From Hepsetus odoe (taxonomy: Eukaryota; Chordata; Actinopteri; Characiformes; Hepsetidae), in contig CM029367.1 of NCBI GenBank assembly GCA_017165825.1, forward strand, positions 11,656,144 through 11,720,143: 64,000 nt of DNA, given 5' to 3'. A program made the position numbers and the translations under genes. The first letter of the stretch is position 1. Each line of letters opens with the position of its first letter. The notes below the pieces were generated by a model, which ran no database searches, was not told the DNA's origin, and saw only the letters and a list, made by a program, of their open reading frames with translations. This document shows, in pieces, positions 61,146 through 64,000 of the stretch.

Positions 61146-62398
61146 GGAGGAAGAGTATAGTGAACCGAAAAAGTAACCAACAGATCCAAAACAAATCTCA
61201 GTTCTCAGTTTTGTGCCACCTCTCTGCAGCTCCTGTCTTGGAGCCTTTTTGATGTGGCCGAGTGCACCTGGACCACTGCTGCGGCCGGGGCTACTCCCAC
61301 TCTGTCTGGGCACAAACACACACACTTCCACAGGACTGGATACAATGTCCATTAGAAGTGAGTGTGAAGGAGAGGAAATGACTGCATGCAGCGTGTTTTA
61401 TGCTTCCCCTCATGCTTGTCACCATGGTGGTCTCCACCAGGTCCTTTAGCACCCGTCCTGGCACCACCTTCCCTCTGTTCCAGTACAGGCTTACACAAAC
61501 CTGCCTGGAAGCACACTCACGCTTCCCATGATGCATACGCGACCATACATTACACACATTTTTGCACAGTGATCAGTGACACTGACAGCCGGCAAAAAGT
61601 GTACGCAGGATAACTGGTTAGACACGGTTTAACAGCCATCTGTTTTTTCTTTACATTAAAAAGAGTTAGGTTCCTCCTGCAAGTTGTTTTATTATTTATC
61701 ACTCATCTTATGGTAACAATTAGAAAAAAAAATGCTGAAAAACTGCTAGATTACAGATTCTGTGTTTTGGGAAAGAAATAGACACTATTATCATTGCAAT
61801 TTAAAGGTCTTCAAACTTAAAAAGATGAGAAAAACCGGACCTAGTCAATGAAACATGTTTGATTATTACTAAATGTATTACCTCACATGGTCACTTTTAT
61901 TTGAATTAGATTACGGTCTAAGATTTAATTGTGGATAATAACCAAAAAAGAGTTGATGTATGCATTTTGTAGGCTGTAAGATATATATATGCCTTATATG
62001 TGCTATGCACAATTTACATCCGTGCCTCCAGTGTTTGACCAAAATGCCGTAAAAGGCATGGCTGAGTTGCTCGTGGAGTCAGGTTTACAACATCTACGTA
62101 TATATTGTGACACAAACCTCTAATGACAATGAAACAGAGGTTCTAGGGCTAATGTGAGGTCCAGTCAGAGGGACAGAAGTGGAAATGTAGCTGCTGTTTT
62201 CAAATGCAGCGCTGCATATCCACCCTCTGTCTTTCATGTGTAGATTCCTCCACAAAAGAGGGGATGAAAAGAGAAGGAGAGAAATGAAGAAAAATGTAGG
62301 TTGTGCCTGGGGCTCAATGTGATGTAAGACAGAGTGAGAGAGGAGGAGGGGGGGACTTGTACCCTTGTATGGTTCACAGACTCGGCACAAATGCACGC

Positions 62399-62446
62399 GC
62401 GCACACTCACACACTCACACTCACACACACACACACACACACACAC
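62399..62446. repeat. (CA)n microsatellite
   Basis: CA run with CT interruptions at its left end. Confidence 0.93.
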
Positions 62447-62643
62447 GCATACATATCCTCCCACAACTTGCTGCCACAGAGTCGTCCATGCACATACAAT
62501 ACATCCCCAAGCTCAGTCTTTCTGAAACAAAGAAACAATGGTCACTGTATACACATTAACACACACACACACTCACACAACAGTTTCAGATATGAGAAAA
62601 TAATATTACTTCATTTGTGGGAAACACCTCTTAAAAATGAAGA

Positions 62644-62658
62644 CACACACAGACACAA

Positions 62659-62720
<62 letters not shown>
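62644..62720. repeat. (CA)n microsatellite
   Basis: About 30 perfect CA units preceded by imperfect ones. Confidence 0.97.
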
Positions 62721-62722
<2 letters not shown>

Positions 62723-62754
62723 TTAAACACTAAATATGAGGATTGTAAGTGTGA

Positions 62755-62815
62755 TATACATATATGTATACATAAATCTAAATCTAAATCTAAATCTATA
62801 TATATATATACATAT
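62755..62815. repeat. (AAATCT)n and (TA)n
   Basis: Four AAATCT units followed by TATATATATA. The AAATCT word also occurs in the adjoining Tc1-like terminus at 62926. Confidence 0.85.
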
Positions 62816-63200
62816 ACAGTACTTTGCAAAGTACTGTAAACAAAGAAGAATGCTTTCAGAAATATAAATAATGATCGTTTATTTTCATAAATTTACAAAA
62901 TGCAAAGTGAGTGAGCGAAAGAAAAATCTAAATCAAATCAATATTTGGTGTTGCTAGCATTTGCCTCCAAACCAGCATCAGTTCTTCTGGCCCCATAGAG
63001 CCCTGATCTCAACATCATCCAGTGTGTCTGGATTACATGAAGAGACAGAAGGATGTGAGGAAGCCTACATCCACAGAAGATCTGTGGTTAGTTCTCCAAG
63101 ATGTTTGGAACAACCTACCAGCCGAGTTCCTTCAGAAACCGTGTGCAAGTGTACCTAGAAGAATTGATTTGATATTTATTGATATTTATTTATTTATTTA
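62815..63200 (+). mobile_element. Rearranged Tc1-like transposon remnant
   Basis: The left part starts with TACAGTACTTTGCAAAGTAC, a Tc1-family-like terminus, and continues through ATCTAAATCAAATCAATATT and TGGTGTTGC. From about 62995 the plus strand encodes the C-terminal end of a Tc1-like transposase: AT about 63055-63165 it reads KPTSTEDLWLVLQDVWNNLP, then AEFLQKPCASVPRRID. The middle and N-terminal transposase are missing. Bases 62977-62988 and 63157-63168 are inverted copies of the same end-of-transposase segment (ATCAGTTCTTCT versus AGAAGAATTGAT), so the remnant is a fold-back chimera. It is not functional. It belongs to a different Tc1 family from the one at 1-580. Confidence 0.8.
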
Positions 63201-64000
63201 TTTTCAACTTTGATGAAATGTTCTGAAACCTTTATGGTGTAAAGCTATCATTTTAAACATTGTGATTAAAATGTATTAACTTGTAAGCCTACCTATAGTC
63301 TTAAGCCTTACCTTACGTTGTCTTAAATTGGGGTTTTTTTTTTAACAGACTTACACTGACTTTACTGACAGAATCACATGCAAGCAATCTCATGAAAACA
63401 AACAAACACAAGTTTGTTCTTATATAATTTTTATTTTAATTTTAATAATTCCCTGTACCTTCACTATTTGACCAAAACCTCTTATCTCCAAGAAAGGAAT
63501 GAAACATGAAAAGATTTACTTTGATAGCAAGTACATGTAATAAAGGTTTACTAAAACTTCTGACTTTAGATGTGAACTGAATTGTCCTAGCTTTTAATAA
63601 TTATTTCGAAGAAATAAATGAGCTGTATGCAAACTTTAACCACACAGTCCATATAAGTCACAAAAATAGCCTGGTGAATTCTGAGAGATAAAAGGCGGCT
63701 GGACAACAGTATTCTAAAAATAAAAATGCCTTTTTAGTACATAACTACAAGAAGTATTATTTTAAAATATTTTTATAATTTAAAAAATGCAGAACACGAG
63801 TCCTTTAACCTTACTAAGCAAAAGAAACTAACTTTGCGCTCTCAGTTTGGAAAAACAACTGAAACATGTAACACGTTTGTGTCTGGTTCTCCAGCAAAAC
63901 TAGAACAAAACACAAACACAGACTCTCCAGCAGATGCATGCATACACGTACACCCGATCACACAAGCACACACACATGCACAGAACCACTCCAACTTGTC
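63201..64000. other. AT-rich intronic sequence to window end
   Basis: Nothing recognised except short CA tracts at the extreme right. Confidence 0.5.

Larger units (their letters stand above)
55270..64000 (-). other. meis1 intron inside the homeobox (continues past right edge)
   Basis: At least 8.7 kb of intron on the minus strand. I searched by eye for the preceding homeobox exon and did not find it. It is equivalent in position to the human MEIS1 intron within the homeobox (intron 8), known for conserved regulatory elements and restless legs syndrome association. It contains several microsatellites, candidate conserved blocks and a Tc1-like remnant, listed separately. Confidence 0.8.

Noticed and set aside
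55270..64000. The upstream homeobox exon of meis1
   Set aside because: Looked for coding matches to the helix 1-2 region on the minus strand and saw none. It must lie beyond the right edge.

Overview
This window looks like teleost nuclear DNA. The evidence is Tc1-type transposon remnants, tRNA-derived SINEs with tails typical of fish, very abundant (CA)n and (GA)n microsatellites, and one recognisable vertebrate gene. I cannot name the species.

The only protein-coding gene I can support is the 3' end of a TALE homeobox gene on the minus strand, best matched to meis1. In transcription order (right to left) it shows: the exon carrying the end of homeodomain helix 3 (55211-55269); a 90-base exon (54236-54325); an alternative terminal exon ending in the Meis1 'A' C-terminus GQWHYM (53581-53674, stop at 53616-53618); and the last exon encoding the longer 'B' C-terminus (49400-49683) with its 3'UTR. 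Skipping or including the 53.6 kb exon switches between the two C-termini. The exon at 55.2 kb ends at a GC donor. Continuing to a GT donor 81 bases further adds 27 codons in frame. The intron from 55270 to the right edge lies within the homeobox and holds long GA, CA and TAG arrays, candidate conserved blocks and a rearranged Tc1-like remnant. The rest of the homeobox is not in the window.

The left 48.8 kb is the 3' flank of meis1 and looks like a gene desert. The extreme left (1-580) is a decayed Tc1-like transposase. Bases 0.6-34 kb are mostly unique, AT-rich sequence with microsatellites and stretches resembling conserved non-coding elements. The most notable is at 22.25-22.69 kb, which has four Meis-type TGACAG hexamers in 133 bases. 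A CpG island with GC boxes and an octamer lies at 20.2-20.4 kb and may be the promoter of an unrecognised transcript. Bases 34.6-39.1 kb are a nest of SINE copies. Bases 39.66-44.28 kb are a 4.6-kb TGTGT/TGTGC pentamer satellite, followed by a 1.3-kb GTGA array, AAT arrays and a 42-base minisatellite just before the end of meis1.

Most long open frames here, including one of about 1,200 codons, are artefacts of tandem repeats. Names of families and regulatory roles come from recall of known sequences. No alignment or database search was run.
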